Source: Diadophis punctatus similis
Taxonomy: Eukaryota; Chordata; Lepidosauria; Squamata; Dipsadidae
DNA length: 64,000 nt
Direction of reading: 5' to 3'
NCBI GenBank assembly: GCA_023053685.1
Contig: JALIGW010000025.1
Location: forward strand, 8,651,453 to 8,715,452
A program made the translations under genes and the position numbers. Below, in pieces: positions 22,711 through 32,656 of the stretch. Every line of letters begins with the position of its first letter. Within the stretch, counting starts at the first letter, position 1. Under the pieces are notes generated by a model that had not been told where the DNA came from, made no database searches, and worked only from the letters and a program-made list of their open reading frames with translations.

Positions 22711-23133
22711 CCAAACCACCACATCCATAGAGTTGTCTGACACTGAAGACATGTTCTCGGCGGAGGCAACCACAAAATTCTCGTACTGGAGGTGTGTGTT
22801 CTGAGCCATGCTCTCCAGGAGGAAATTTTGAAAGTTGGGATTGTAGTCCACGCAGGTCACATGAGAGTTGGGGGGATAAAACTGAAAGTTGGTGCCAGGT
22901 CCCACGCCAAACTCTAGCAGGTGGAGCTTTCCCGAGGCATTGGCGAAGTCCTGCATGTTCTTGAACAGTATCTCCTTTTCCTTGTGCAGTTTTTTATTGT
23001 AGATTTTGCTGAACTGCTTCATGAAAAATGGGAAAGTTCTTTTACAAATAGGATCCCATAAGCCAAAATAGGCAAGCACATAGATGGGCAGGGTGAGGAT
23101 TTTCATGCATTGTTGGAAGATGAGAATCAGCAT
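22711..23133 (-). pseudogene. METTL7A-like: METTL7A-like copy B, exon 1, donor deleted
   Basis: Encodes residues 1-140 as in the other copies: N-terminal anchor, motif I LLEFGVGPGTNF, CVDYNPNF, then SVSDNSMDVVV. The sequence then jumps to CAAAGGGCAAAGAGG, so residues 141-164 (CTLVLCSV to VLRP) and the GTAAGT donor are gone. Compared with copy A, about 75 bp are missing. The family needs this segment for the Rossmann fold and for joining exon 2, so I call it a pseudogene. LLEF at motif I is shared only with copy C. Confidence 0.85.
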
Positions 23134-23186
23134 CGTCACCAGACTAGGAAAAGAAACCCTTTCTGCTTGACTCCCTCAATGATTTG

Positions 23187-23195
23187 CTTTAAATA
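23187..23195 (-). promoter_or_regulatory. TATA-like box of copy B
   Basis: TATTTAAAG in the same context and at the same distance from the ATG as in the other copies, so the promoter region was duplicated with the gene. Confidence 0.45.
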
Positions 23196-23539
23196 CTTCC
23201 CGCTACTCCCTGTTCCTTTAATGACATTTCGTAAGCAAACCATCTACATCCAGTCACCAGTTTGGATCTGTTCCAGTTCTTCCTTAAAGCGACAGTGACT
23301 CTTTCAGTCACTTAAAAAAATCTTTTAGCTATACAATTTGGGATGAACACCCTTTTGAATGGTGTGGGAGTAGGAATGGATTTCCAGAGAGGAAAAAATT
23401 GCAGGCAACAGGAACCAGCAGCACTACTCAGGTAACCCTGAGGACACAGATAAGTGTCCAAGTGCTTCAACTGACCCTCGGATGCAGATTACCAGATGTC
23501 TGCAAGGAATATAAATCCTTCCATTCCTCACTATCCTGT

Positions 23540-23665
23540 CAAGAGCTGAAGAAGCTTCTTGGATGAAATGTGAAACATCTTCAAACAAAAAGCAAGAAAG
23601 TCCAGTTGCGTCCTGAAAAAGCACCTTTGGGACTTTCAGTCACTTTTTGAGAAAAAAAAGGCCCA
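23540..23665. repeat. Penelope-like 3' tail upstream of copy B
   Basis: Contains GAGCTGAAGAAGCTTCTTGG and GAAATGTGAAACATCTTCAAAC, then GTCCAGTTGC. The same block lies upstream of copies C (about 33690-33830) and D (about 57880-58010) and after a Penelope endonuclease fragment at 62440-62560. The copy B unit stops matching C and D at the A run near 23660. Confidence 0.7.
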
Positions 23666-24950
23666 ATTTCTCATGTATCTTTTGATAGAAGTTTTTTTGT
23701 TTTTGATTGGGTGCGTATATTTTCACTAATAATAATTTTTCTCCCCCTATTTCAATTTCCACCATTATATATCTTCCTTTGGAATCTACTTCTATTTCTT
23801 TAGACTCAATCTCTTTTTGTACATATATTACTACACCTTTCTTTTCCCCCCCCTAATGATGCGTATAATTTCCCTAGTTTTGAATATTCCAGATATTTTT
23901 TATGTATTTGTTTGATATGGACTTCTTGTAAACATATTACTTCTGCTTTTTGTTTAACTAATTTTGAAAATATTTTCCTTCTTTTTTGTGCATTATTTAA
24001 TCCATTAATGTTTAATGATATAAGTTTTGTTTCCTTTAACGTTTCTGGTTTTGTTTATAAAGTGTTTTTCTAACTATTTACTTTTTGCTTCTGCTGCTGT
24101 TTGTGTCCTTGTTTTAATTCTCTCTACTTTTTTATTTAAATCTTCAGTCTCATCAATTCCCTCCCTCTGTACCTCTTCTTCAATCTCCTGCTCTTCTTCT
24201 TCACTTGCCCCATCCACTTTTCCTTCACTTTCCATCTCTTTCTCCATACCAGCAAGTTGTTCATATACCTCCTGTGCTCTTTCTATGGTATCCACCTTTA
24301 CTTTTTGTCCTTCTAAGTTTATTATCATCCCCTCCGGAATGAGCCATCTAAATATAATGTTCTTTTTATTTAACAATGTTGCCAATGGCTTATAGTCCCT
24401 TCTACGTTCCCTAACCCTTCTTGGGACTTGTTTCAAGATGTTTATTTATCTCCCTTTGTATGTTAATGTCCCCCCTCTCGTGGCTAAGTAAACATTGTCT
24501 CTTGTTTTCTTTCTGGCAAATCTTATATGTATTTCTTTCGGCAGGCGGTGACGTCTAGCGTAGTTGGTTTGTATCCTGTACACTTCATCTATTTCATTTC
24601 TGGTATCTGTTTTGTTTTGCTTTAGAATTTCTGCTACCACCCCTGCCATCACATCTCCCAAGTCTTCCTCCTTATTCTCTGGAATATTTTGTATTCTTAA
24701 AAAGTAAGATGATCTGTCCATTTCGAGATGGATCAGTGAGGACTCCAGCTCTCTATTTATTTCTGTCACTCTCTGGTCTACCTTCTCAATTTTATTTTCA
24801 TTTTGTTCCGGGTTTTTTTCCCACACCACTAATACGTTGTTCGTTTTTTTGTATCGCCTCCTGTATCATCTCCATTCTATTGTCTAATCTTGAAATATCT
24901 GATTTTAGTTTGGTATGATTTTGCGTAATCAATTCCTGTAGTTTAAGCAT
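23666..24950 (-). pseudogene. L1 fragment: ORF1 and start of ORF2
   Basis: On the minus strand, ORF1 runs from about 24950 down to 24074 in two open pieces (24446-24829 and 24074-24436) separated by a stop. It has a coiled coil, RIQNIPENKEEDL, IDEVYRIQTNYARRHRLPKEIHIRF and an acidic C-terminus. Below 24060, translation in pieces matches the start of the L1 ORF2 endonuclease (KGVVIYVQKEI and similar). Both ends are cut by unrelated DNA, so it is a fragment. Confidence 0.8.
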
Positions 24951-24989
24951 TGTTTCCTGAACCACGTTTAGGATCCGCGGCTGTGCTAC

Positions 24990-25078
24990 GAGCCCTGGAT
25001 GTCTTGCTGCAGGATCCGCGGCTGCGCTACGAGCTCATCCAGGGAATCGGCTCCGGCACTTACGGCGATGTTTACAAG
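24990..25078 (+). pseudogene. Captured MAP4K2-like first exon, plus arm (locus 1)
   Basis: Translation includes [25 protein letters not shown], which matches the start of GCK-family MAP4 kinases up to the glycine-rich loop ([10 protein letters not shown]). It ends AAG before GTGCCC, a donor-like boundary. Only the first exon is present and no catalytic lysine or later kinase motif follows. The exon repeats in inverse orientation 25 bp away. Confidence 0.75.
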
Positions 25079-25103
25079 GTGCCCTGGGCGCACCGTTGCG
25101 CGC

Positions 25104-25199
25104 CTTGTAAACATCGCTGTAAGTGCTGGAGCCGATGCACTGGATGAGCTCGTAGCGCAGCCATGGGTCCTGCAGCGAGATGTCCCACAAGGCGCTCAT
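25104..25199 (-). pseudogene. Captured MAP4K2-like first exon, minus arm (locus 1)
   Basis: Exactly 32 codons from ATG to Lys, [20 protein letters not shown] then the Gly-rich loop, ending AAG before GCGCGC. Human MAP4K2, from memory, also begins with a 32-residue stretch ending GTYGDVYK, so the alignment is gapless. Gly-to-Ser changes in the loop ([10 protein letters not shown]) would harm ATP binding. This is the head-to-head partner of 24990-25078. Confidence 0.78.
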
Positions 25200-25207
25200 G
25201 GGCCCCT

Positions 25208-25358
25208 TCGCATGATTTCAGCAGGGCCGGGACAGGCAGCTGCTCGGAGAGAGCCATCCCCTTCACAGAGCCTCTCCCGTCTACCTGTAGCATTCGGAGC
25301 AAAGGGGATGACTCTCTCCAGGCAGCCGCCTGTCCCAGCCCCGCTGAAGTCATGCACG
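25208..25358. repeat. GC-rich imperfect inverted repeat
   Basis: CATGATTTCAGCAGGGCCGG at about 25212 pairs with the complement of CCCCGCTGAAGTCATGCACG at about 25342. GGCAGCTGCTCGGAGAGAGCC also pairs with GACTCTCTCCAGGCAGCCGCC. Arms are about 50 bp with a spacer of about 40 bp. It lies immediately beside the fold-back exon and may be part of the same structure. Confidence 0.65.
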
Positions 25359-26010
25359 CCTTTCACGACGGGGCTTGAAAAGCTCCCAGAGGCAACACGC
25401 GAAGCGAGCGGGGCTGAAAACCGCGATGCCCAAAGGCAGGCAGAGGTGCCGCGGAAAGTCCACCAGGGCTCCGTCTGCGGCTCTTCTCTTTATCGGCTGG
25501 GGTGCCAGCCCTCCCCCCTCATGCGCTCCACTCCGGCGGGGTTGATGCTCCAGGAAAGGGCCCCTGGCGGTGATGACCCCACCTTCTAGCACAGAGGTTG
25601 CACCCCCCGTTTGTCTCCCGATGCGGCTGCAACAAAAGAACCCCCGCCTCTGCTGCAGTCCCCTCGAGCGGGAGACCTCGGGTACCGTGGCCCCAAGGGT
25701 TTGGGGGGAGGAGCAGGAGGTAGTCAAGCTCTGTGGGGGCGGTTGCCAGATGAGCACGGGAGGCAGGGAAAGGCGCTTCATCTGCGCCGCTTTCCCGCCG
25801 GTCTCCTGCGGGCCTGTCCCTTGGCTGGGGAGGTGCGGGGAGGAATCAGCTCTCTGACCAGCAGACCTGGCGGCTGCCCTCCACTCGAGACCATGACCAG
25901 CAATGCTGGGATTGGGTAGGGGAGGGGAGGCTCCGGCACCACCTCCTTCTCCAGTTCCCTCCCGCTTAGCTCCTCCTGCCCCCGGCAGTGGTGCCCTCAG
26001 CACTGAGGCT
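25359..26010. other. GC-rich DNA, no gene recognised
   Basis: CpG-containing, GC-rich sequence with long open frames on both strands, as expected from composition alone. No family is recognisable. It could be promoter-proximal DNA captured with the MAP4K2-like exon. Confidence 0.5.
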
Positions 26011-26765
26011 CAGGGGCGGGTTCCTAATTTTTTACTACCACTCTGTGGGCGTGGCTTATTTTGTGGCTGTGGCTTGCCAGCCATGTGACCGGGTGGGTTT
26101 GGGCCTCGGGAGCTTGGCAGCTGCCGGAGAAGCAGGGGGCATTGCCCACCTGCAACACAGCCCCCTGCAGCAGGAGCAGCAAGACCGCGGTAATGGTTCT
26201 TCTAGGAGGCTCCGTCCGGCCTGAATGCTTCTACCCATTCGATGATCCTAGGTTCCTGCTGCCCATTCCCCCTTCCCTCAGCAGCTCAACAAGCCTCGAA
26301 CGTGCGAAAATGCCTGGGATCATCACCGCGCGTTCGTGGCTTCTCGGACTGCTGAAGGGAGGGGAACTGAGATAGATCCTGCCGCCCATTCCCCCTCCCC
26401 TCAGCAGCTCGAGAAGCCTCGAACGTGCAAAAATGCCTAGGATCATCACTGCGCGTTCGTGGCTTCTCGGACTGCTGAAGGGAGGGGAATGGAGATAGCT
26501 CCTGCTGCCCATTCTTTCAGCATCTCATGCGCTCCCTCAGCCATCCTCCCCTGCTTGGACTCACTGTGGGGTAGGAAGGCAGCACATGCACAGTGCCAGA
26601 AGCTCAGCTTCTGAGCATGTGCAGAAGAAAACATTTAAAATTTTTTAATTTTTTTTAAATGGCGGCGCCCAGGCAACGGCAACTGACCGCACTGGTACTG
26701 TGATGTCACCAGCGGGCTGCTACCGGTGCTATAGAATGGACCGCACTGGTAGGAACCCACCACTG
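26011..26765. mobile_element. 755-bp hAT non-autonomous element with internal duplication
   Basis: Ends are CAGGGGCGGGTTCCTA and TAGGAACCCACCACTG. Flanking 8-bp sequences are CTGAGGCT and CCGAGGCT (one mismatch). Inside, a unit of about 120 bp (CAGCAGCTC..AAGCCTCGAACGTGC..GCGTTCGTGGCTTCTCGG) is present twice (about 26270-26375 and 26390-26490). No transposase frame is present. Confidence 0.82.
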
Positions 26766-27065
26766 CCGAGGCTGTACGGTCAGGCTAGCCCTGCGCTAAT
26801 ATCTCTCAGTCTCTCTCTTCCGCCTCTTTGTTCGCTGGGTGTCCGCGCCTGCCGAGCCCGACCCGGCTGTCCTCCTTCCCGCTGTTGTGCGCTGTTAAAC
26901 TTAAGTGGTTGTTGGCTGGCTGTTCCTTCCTGTGACTCCCTTTCCCTTCGACACCAGCGGGAAGAAACTGCCGCTGCGAGCAGGGTTCAGGGGCGGCCAC
27001 AGATGTCTTAAGCACCGACTTGCATCCAGCGTGCAATGTTGCGATGCCTCGCCCCGCCCCTTAGC
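26766..27065. other. GC-rich stretch, nothing recognised
   Basis: Pyrimidine-rich then GC-rich DNA between a hAT element and an L1 3' region. The open frames are short and match nothing I know. Confidence 0.4.
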
Positions 27066-27862
27066 TGATGCCTAGTTTTTACTCTCTTCATTTTTTATCA
27101 TTATTAATATATATATATATATTATATATTTTGAAGTTAACACTTTGATATATTGTAATATTATGTTATTAATATTGTGTTTGATTTTATGATCAAGTTT
27201 AAGGTTTTTGAGGTATAAGGGGTTAGTTTTTAAAATACGGGAATGAATAATTTGACAGAATGTTTTAAATATGTAGGTATTTTAATTAGGTATAAATACT
27301 TAAGGTTTAGTTATTGTTTATGTAATATTTACTCAAGTTTTATTTTGTTTTGAAGAAATGTTGTGCGTTGTAACTGATTGAAAGGGGGAGGAAAGGTTCA
27401 CCTTTGCTCCTCTTTTATTTCTATTTTTTCTTTCCTTTTCTTTTCCCTTTTTTTTCTTTCTCTATAATTATTAGTTTATACATAGATTATATAAAAGATA
27501 GAGGTTTAGAGATGTAAATTATAGTATGAGATGTTGTATGATGTCTTTTTACTTGTTTATCTTTCTTTTTAATTTTTAATTTTCTTTATTTTTTATTATT
27601 TTTATCCTACTTCTGATTACGTTTTGAATAGTTTTGAAAAATTCGAAGTTAAAGATTTCAAAAAATGTGGAAACTAAGAATTTGTTTTAACTTAATTTAA
27701 ATTTATTTTATTGAATATTATGCCCTGTACTTTCTCTGGGAAGTCCGGGGGGGGGAGGGGGGGAAGGGAAGGGAGTGGGTTGGGGTTGGGGAAAAGGGGG
27801 GGGGAGAAAAATGAAAAATGTTTGTACTTTGTACTTATAAAACTTTTTGAATAAAAAAAAAA
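27066..27862 (+). mobile_element. L1-type 3' untranslated region
   Basis: AT-rich sequence, then CCCTGTACTTTCTCTGGGAAG, a G-rich tract, TTTGTACTTTGTACTTATAAAAC and poly-A. It parallels the 3' parts of the two half-LINEs. No ORF2 is visible upstream, so it is 5'-truncated or another half-LINE. Confidence 0.75.
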
Positions 27863-28700
27863 GAGTTCGTGTATAGTGTTCTAATAATGGCTGCCGAATG
27901 TCTGTCGATATCACTCTCTCTCTATTTCTTCGTATTATTTTTCATCAGCAAAAATGAAGAAAACTCCCAAAGCAAATAGCCAGGTATCTTTTAAGTTTTT
28001 CCTTCTCCAGAAAATAAAAACTTTATTGTTCTGGGTCTTTCTTCTCTTAGTGGTTCCTTCAAAGTAAAAACCTTGCTTGTAAATCCAGTATAGTTTTTGC
28101 CTCTCACTGTTCCTTTAAGAGTTCGTTGTATGTTATTCTAATAATGGCTGCCGAATGTCTGTTAGTATCACTCTCTCTCTGTTTCTTCGTATTGCTTTTC
28201 TTCAACAAAGACTAAGGAAACTCCCAAAGCACATAGCCAGGTGTTTTAGATTTTTAAATAAGATTGATTCAAAATTCTTTTCGTAAGTTACTCTCAACAA
28301 ATTTTACAATTTCTGAATATACTCAGCCAATCGTTCGTTCTTCTTCTTCTGCATTATAATTCCATAGCCCGGTTTTTCCTCCTCACCAGGATAAAAGTCA
28401 TTATTATTCTGGTTCTTTCTTCTCTTAATAATTCTTTCGAGATAAAGTCCTTACTTGTGAATCAATTATAATTTTTATATCTCATTGTACCTTTAAGAGT
28501 TCATTTTGTAAAGTTCTAGTAGTGGCTACCGGATGTCTGTTAGATTCAGGATCTCTCTATTTCTTCTTGTTAATTTTCTCCAACAGAAATACAAAAAAAA
28601 TCACAGGGTAAAGAGCCAAGTATTTTAAATTTTAAGTAAGATTAAATCTTTTTGTCATTTACTTCCAATTTTTGTTTCAGAGCTTCAGTCCTCTCGCCAA
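27863..28700. repeat. Diverged tandem repeat, three monomers
   Basis: Units begin AAGAGTTCGTGTATAGTG (27863), AAGAGTTCGTTGTATGTT (28118) and AAGAGTTCATTTTGTAAAG (28496). Each continues with TGGCTGCCGAATGTCTGT or a variant, a CTCTCTCT stretch and an ACTCCCAAAGC-like segment. Spacing is about 255 and 380 bp. Possibly L1 promoter monomers; that is a guess from position. Confidence 0.6.
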
Positions 28701-28799
28701 ACAAACTTTTTTTTTTGCACAGTCACTCTTACTGTGACTCTTCAAAGCTTGGTGGCATTTTGTTTCAGTACCTCCTTCTTGGTCACTGTTTCAATCCAT

Positions 28800-28985
28800 C
28801 AGTTTAAGTTGGGCTCTCTCGATCTGATCATCAAATGCAGCTGATTTTCGGGTAATCTTTGGTTCAGTAAGTCTTTCATGAGAGGGAGGGGGTATGTGTT
28901 CTGCACGCACACCGCATTAATTCCTGGAAATCCACGCATAATCTGACCCCCCCATCTTTTTTCTCTTTGAAGAGAACGGGGGCGG
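28800..28985 (-). pseudogene. Ty3/Gypsy reverse transcriptase fragment
   Basis: Minus-strand translation in adjoining frames reads like the RT start of Gypsy elements: EKKDGG-type sequence, GINAVCVQNTYPLPLMKDLL, then PENQLH. The usual continuation to the YxDD motif is missing. It ends where the MAP4K2-like fold-back begins. Confidence 0.7.
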
Positions 28986-28997
28986 CAACCTTCAATG

Positions 28998-29042
28998 CTC
29001 ATCCAGTGCATTGGCTCTGGCACTTACAGCGATGTTTACAAG
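28998..29042 (+). pseudogene. Captured MAP4K2-like first exon, short plus arm (locus 2)
   Basis: Encodes [15 protein letters not shown] then GTGCGC, the last 15 codons of the exon. It is inverted relative to 29068-29163, with a 25-bp spacer, the same spacer length as at locus 1. Truncated at the Gypsy fragment. Confidence 0.72.
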
Positions 29043-29067
29043 GTGCGCAACGGCATGCCCAGCGCAC

Positions 29068-29163
29068 CTTGTAAATGTCGCCATAAGTGCCTGAGCCGAT
29101 GCGCTGGATGAGCTTGTAGCGCAGCCGCGGGTTCTGCAGCAAGACGTCCCGCAAGGCACTCAC
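29068..29163 (-). pseudogene. Captured MAP4K2-like first exon, minus arm (locus 2)
   Basis: The same 32-codon exon as at locus 1, with the start codon position now GTG. It reads [19 protein letters not shown] then [12 protein letters not shown], and ends AAG before GTGCGC, a donor-like site. The loop is intact here. It is preceded on its strand by GC-rich DNA resembling a CpG island, perhaps the captured promoter. No later kinase exon is visible. Confidence 0.75.
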
Positions 29164-29829
29164 GGCCCCCTCGCCCATCCAGGGCTGGACGGCGCAGCCG
29201 GGTCCAGTAGTGGCCGAGGCGCGGGGAGGAGGGAAAGGCACCGCCTCTGGGGCGGAGAGGAGCCGCAGAGGCGGCCGAGAGAGCAGGAAGGAAGGCAGAA
29301 GGATCCCGAGCCACCCAAGCCCCGCCTTGCAAGCCGGCCTGGAGCTTTGGAGAGGGTTCCCCCGGGTGCTCTTGGGGAGTGATACTGGCTGGGGTGGGAG
29401 GGTCCCCAGGAGGGAGGAGGGGGGAGAGAGAGCAGGGGGAGGGGGTTTCTAATCGGGTGTCCATATGACTGGCAGCCCCCCCTTTTCTTCCAGCTCTACC
29501 CTCCTCCCATTGGGCAACTTCTCCAAAGCGCGCTTTTGGAGACGCGCAATGGGGACCAAGGAGTCGTCGATGGGATCACTGCACGGTGGTGGGGATTTGC
29601 AGCCCCCCATCTCCCAGGTGGGGTATGGATTGGACAGTGGAAGGGGTGCAGAGGGGTGGGGGAGAAGCAGGAAATTGTGGCCGGGGTTCCAGGGTTGCTC
29701 TCTCTGGGGCGTGTCCGGGTCTCTTGGGCCCAGCCTTTTTTTTTTGCACCGGGAGCTTTCTCCAAAGGGTTGCCCCCAAGCAGAGAGCGCCTTTTGGAGA
29801 AGGCGAGGTGAGGGTGGGGTGGGCAGGCT

Positions 29830-29864
<35 letters not shown>

Positions 29865-30060
29865 TTCCCCAGCCAAGGTCGGCTATGTGAGGCAGGCTGG
29901 CTTTGCTACAAGTGTAGACAGGGCGGGTAGGATCCCCTCCCTGCTCTCTCCGCTTTCCTGGAGTTACTGAATGACCACAATGCGCTTATTTGTCCAGGTT
30001 GCCAGAGAGTTTGGCAGGCGCTGATCTTGCGGTGCTGAGGGCTAGGAAAGAGGGAAGAAG
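29164..30060. other. CpG-rich DNA with (GGCT)n, no gene recognised
   Basis: GC-rich flank of the second fold-back exon. A GGCT tetranucleotide run lies at 29829-29866. Several frames are open on both strands because of composition. CTTCTCCAAAGCGCGCTTTTGGAG (about 29518-29541) is a short palindrome. I see no protein family. Confidence 0.5.
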
Positions 30061-30370
30061 AGAAAAGAGAAGGAAGGAAGGAAGGAAGGAAGGAAGACCA
30101 GAGATGAAAGGAAGGAAGGAAGGAAGGAAGACCAGAGATGAAAGAAAGAAAGAAAGGAAAGAAGGAAGGAAGACCAGGAAGGAAGACCAGAGATAGAAGG
30201 AAGGAAGGAAGGAAGGAAGGAAGGAAGGAAGGAAGGAAGGAAGGAAGGAAGGAAGGAAGGAAGGAGAAAGGGAAGAAGAGGAATGTTAGGTGGGAGAGTG
30301 AGAAGAAGGAAGCAAGGAAGAGAAAAAAAAGAGAAAGAGAGAGAGAAAGAAAGAAAGAAAAGAAAGAAAG

Positions 30371-30437
<67 letters not shown>

Positions 30438-30498
30438 GAAGAGGAATTTTGGGAGGGAGGAAGGAAGAAAGAAAAAGAGAGAGAGGGAAAGAAAGAAA

Positions 30499-30578
<80 letters not shown>

Positions 30579-30657
30579 AGAGGAAGGTTGGGAGGAAGGA
30601 AGGAAGAGAAAAAAGTGAGAGAGGGAAAGAAAGAAAGAAAAAAAAAGAAAGAAACTG
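30061..30657. repeat. Long GGAA/GAAA microsatellite
   Basis: About 590 bp of GGAA tetramers (30070-30260) that change to GAAA tetramers (30340-30650), with interspersions. All the Lys/Glu/Arg-rich or Ser/Phe/Leu-rich open frames here come from the repeat. Confidence 0.97.
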
Positions 30658-31416
30658 TTGAAAGAAGAGCCTTGCAAATTAAAATTGTTGTCTTTGCAGG
30701 CAGGGATTTTGGAAAGGGTGGGTAAGCAGGCCCCACAGGGGAGGAAGGAATATGGGGCTGTTTTAAGAAGAAAGAGCTTAAAAGAGGAAATTGAACCACT
30801 AATCTAATGTGTTCCCATAGTGATCAGCCAATTTTGTTCAAGAATAATGGACTTTTGATATTTGAGTATTGAAGGGGAGGATGCAATAATAGACTGAGTC
30901 CACATATCACTTGCCTAGATTAACAATTAAAGGGGAAATGTGCCTATTCTTGCTTACAGGCTTCTTTGGTAAGTGGCACAGCTGGCAAACCACCTATTTT
31001 TGGTAGCTAAGAATTGGACACATTGTTAACACTACACAGCCAGAAGAACAGCCCATAGCCAAGTTCTCTGGTTACTAGGCATCAGTAAAAGAAATCTTAA
31101 CTCCATTGCAAATAATTGTACCACTCATCACATAGCAATTTCCCAATGAATCAATTTTCCTTAGCTTAGATGGGGGGGGGGGAAAGAAGGGGGGAGGAAT
31201 ATTCTCCTATCTATGAGAAATTACATTGAAATGTTTTCAATTTACAGTACTGCTCTCTTTTTTATATTTTGTTTCATAAAATAATGCAGCCTATGTCATC
31301 TTGCACTTGGTCTTCTTTTTGAACCTTCTGATAAAGAGTAAACAGAAAGAAAAAGAATCATACACTGAATTAATCCTGAGACAGTTATGGGAGTTTCCAC
31401 AAATCTGTCTGGGTTT
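30658..31416. other. No gene recognised
   Basis: Unique-looking sequence between the microsatellite and the left arm. Apart from a G run near 31172-31181, I see no repeat family, RNA gene or coding frame. Confidence 0.45.
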
Positions 31417-31731
31417 TTAATTTGTTTCAAGTATTATTGCAAGAGTAGGTAACCAACCAGTGGAAAAGATCTGACCATTATCATTCTTGGGAAAGGTTGA
31501 AAGGACTGTGTTGTAAATTGGAGATAAATGATGCCGTATCCCTCCCCCTCTGTTGAGAGAGGACTGTTCAATTTTGACATAGATGGCCTCTTTGACCCCT
31601 CTTTCAAACCAGCAGTCCTCTCTGTCCAAAATGTGGACTTTGCTGCCTTCAAAAGAGTGGCCTTTGTCTTTTAAATGAAGATGGACTGCTGAATCTAGTC
31701 CTGATGGGTTTGTTCTCCTATGTTGTGCCAT
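31417..31731 (-). pseudogene. Penelope-like endonuclease fragment (left arm edge)
   Basis: A minus-strand frame with MAQHRRTNPSGLDSAVHLHL, SKVHILDREDCWFERGVKEA and LNRGGGIRHHLSPIYN. I recognise these as the C-terminal (GIY-YIG) region of Penelope-like elements. The partner at 62090-62320 is its mirror copy. Homology with the right arm stops within this fragment near 31491. Confidence 0.75.
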
Positions 31732-31739
31732 GCATTTAT

Positions 31740-32110
31740 GAAGAGCATCTGAAGGATGGTAGAACTACTAAGGAAACCAATGTCTAAGGGGCTGTCACAA
31801 AGACGATGGAGTCAACCTATTTTCCAAAGGACCTGAAGGCAGAACAAGAAGCAATGGATGGAAACTAATCAAGGAGAGAAGCAACCTTGAACTAAGGAGA
31901 AATTCCCTGACAGTGAGAACAATTAATCAGTGGAACGACTTGCCTCCAGAAGTTAGGGGTGCTGCAACAGAGATTTAAAATCTTTTAAAAAGAGATTGGA
32001 CAACCATCTGTCTGAAATGGTATAGGGTTTCATGCTTGAGCAGGGGTTGGACTAGAAGACCTCCAAAGTCCCTTTCAACTCTGTTATTTTGTTCTGTTCT
32101 GAAACTAGAG
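31740..32110 (+). mobile_element. CR1/L2-like LINE 3' end
   Basis: Contains GGTGGAAACTAATCAAGGAG-like sequence, CAGTGGAACGACTTGCCTCC, and GGGGTTGGACTAGAAGACCTC near its end, the 3' sequence of the LINE seen at 10780-11580. The mirror copy is at 61735-62050. It lacks coding sequence. Confidence 0.7.
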
Positions 32111-32223
32111 TACCTCTCTGGCTTCATCAAACAACTTCTCCGATTCCACTTTGCCACTTATTTTTCTTAAATTGTTCTAGGCAACAAATTTTCATAATGA
32201 AATAATTAATGGAATGTCTAGAT

Positions 32224-32648
32224 CAGTGATGGCAAACCTTTTTTCCCTTGGGTGCCAAAAGCGTGCGTGCGTGTGTGCTATCGCGTGCGTGTGCCCACAC
32301 CCATAATTCAATATCCCCCCACGCCCCACCCACCCCCAGCGCATGCACGTGCGACCCCCCCTGCGCTGCCCCGCTCCCCCGCTTCCCGACTTCAGGTGGG
32401 CCTGGTAGGCCCGTTTTTTCCCCTCCCCAGGCTCCAGAGGCTTCCCTGGAGCCTGGGGAGGGTGAAAACGCCCTTCCCTGCCCCCCCAAAGGACGAAAAT
32501 GCCCTCCCAGAGCCTCTGCATGAGCAAAATATCAGCTGGCTGGCGCGCACATGCGTGCTGGAGCTAAGCTAGGGCAATGGCTCGCGTGCCGGCAGATATG
32601 GCTCCGCGTGCCACCTGTGGCATGCGTGCCATAGGTTTGCCATCACGT
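32224..32648. mobile_element. hAT non-autonomous element, CAGTGATGGC family (left arm)
   Basis: Ends CAGTGATGGCAAACCTTTT and GGTTTGCCATCACGT are inverted repeats. The 8-bp flanks GTCTAGAT (32216-32223) and GCCTAGAT (32649-32656) are a target duplication with one mismatch. GC-rich interior. In the right arm the same element is interrupted by the CISD2-carrying element, so this is the empty-site control. Confidence 0.88.
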
Positions 32649-32656
32649 GCCTAGAT

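Noticed and set aside
24990..25199. An active MAP4K kinase gene
   Set aside because: Only the first exon is present, in inverted copies; the catalytic lysine, HRD and DFG regions are not found nearby.
25350..26003. A 217-codon minus-strand frame and its overlapping plus-strand frames
   Set aside because: GC-rich DNA stays open by chance in several frames; no motif, no splice logic and no counterpart at the second locus.
30061..30799. Long Lys/Glu/Arg-rich and Ser/Phe/Leu-rich open frames (up to 297 codons)
   Set aside because: They are translations of the GGAA/GAAA microsatellite and have no domain content.
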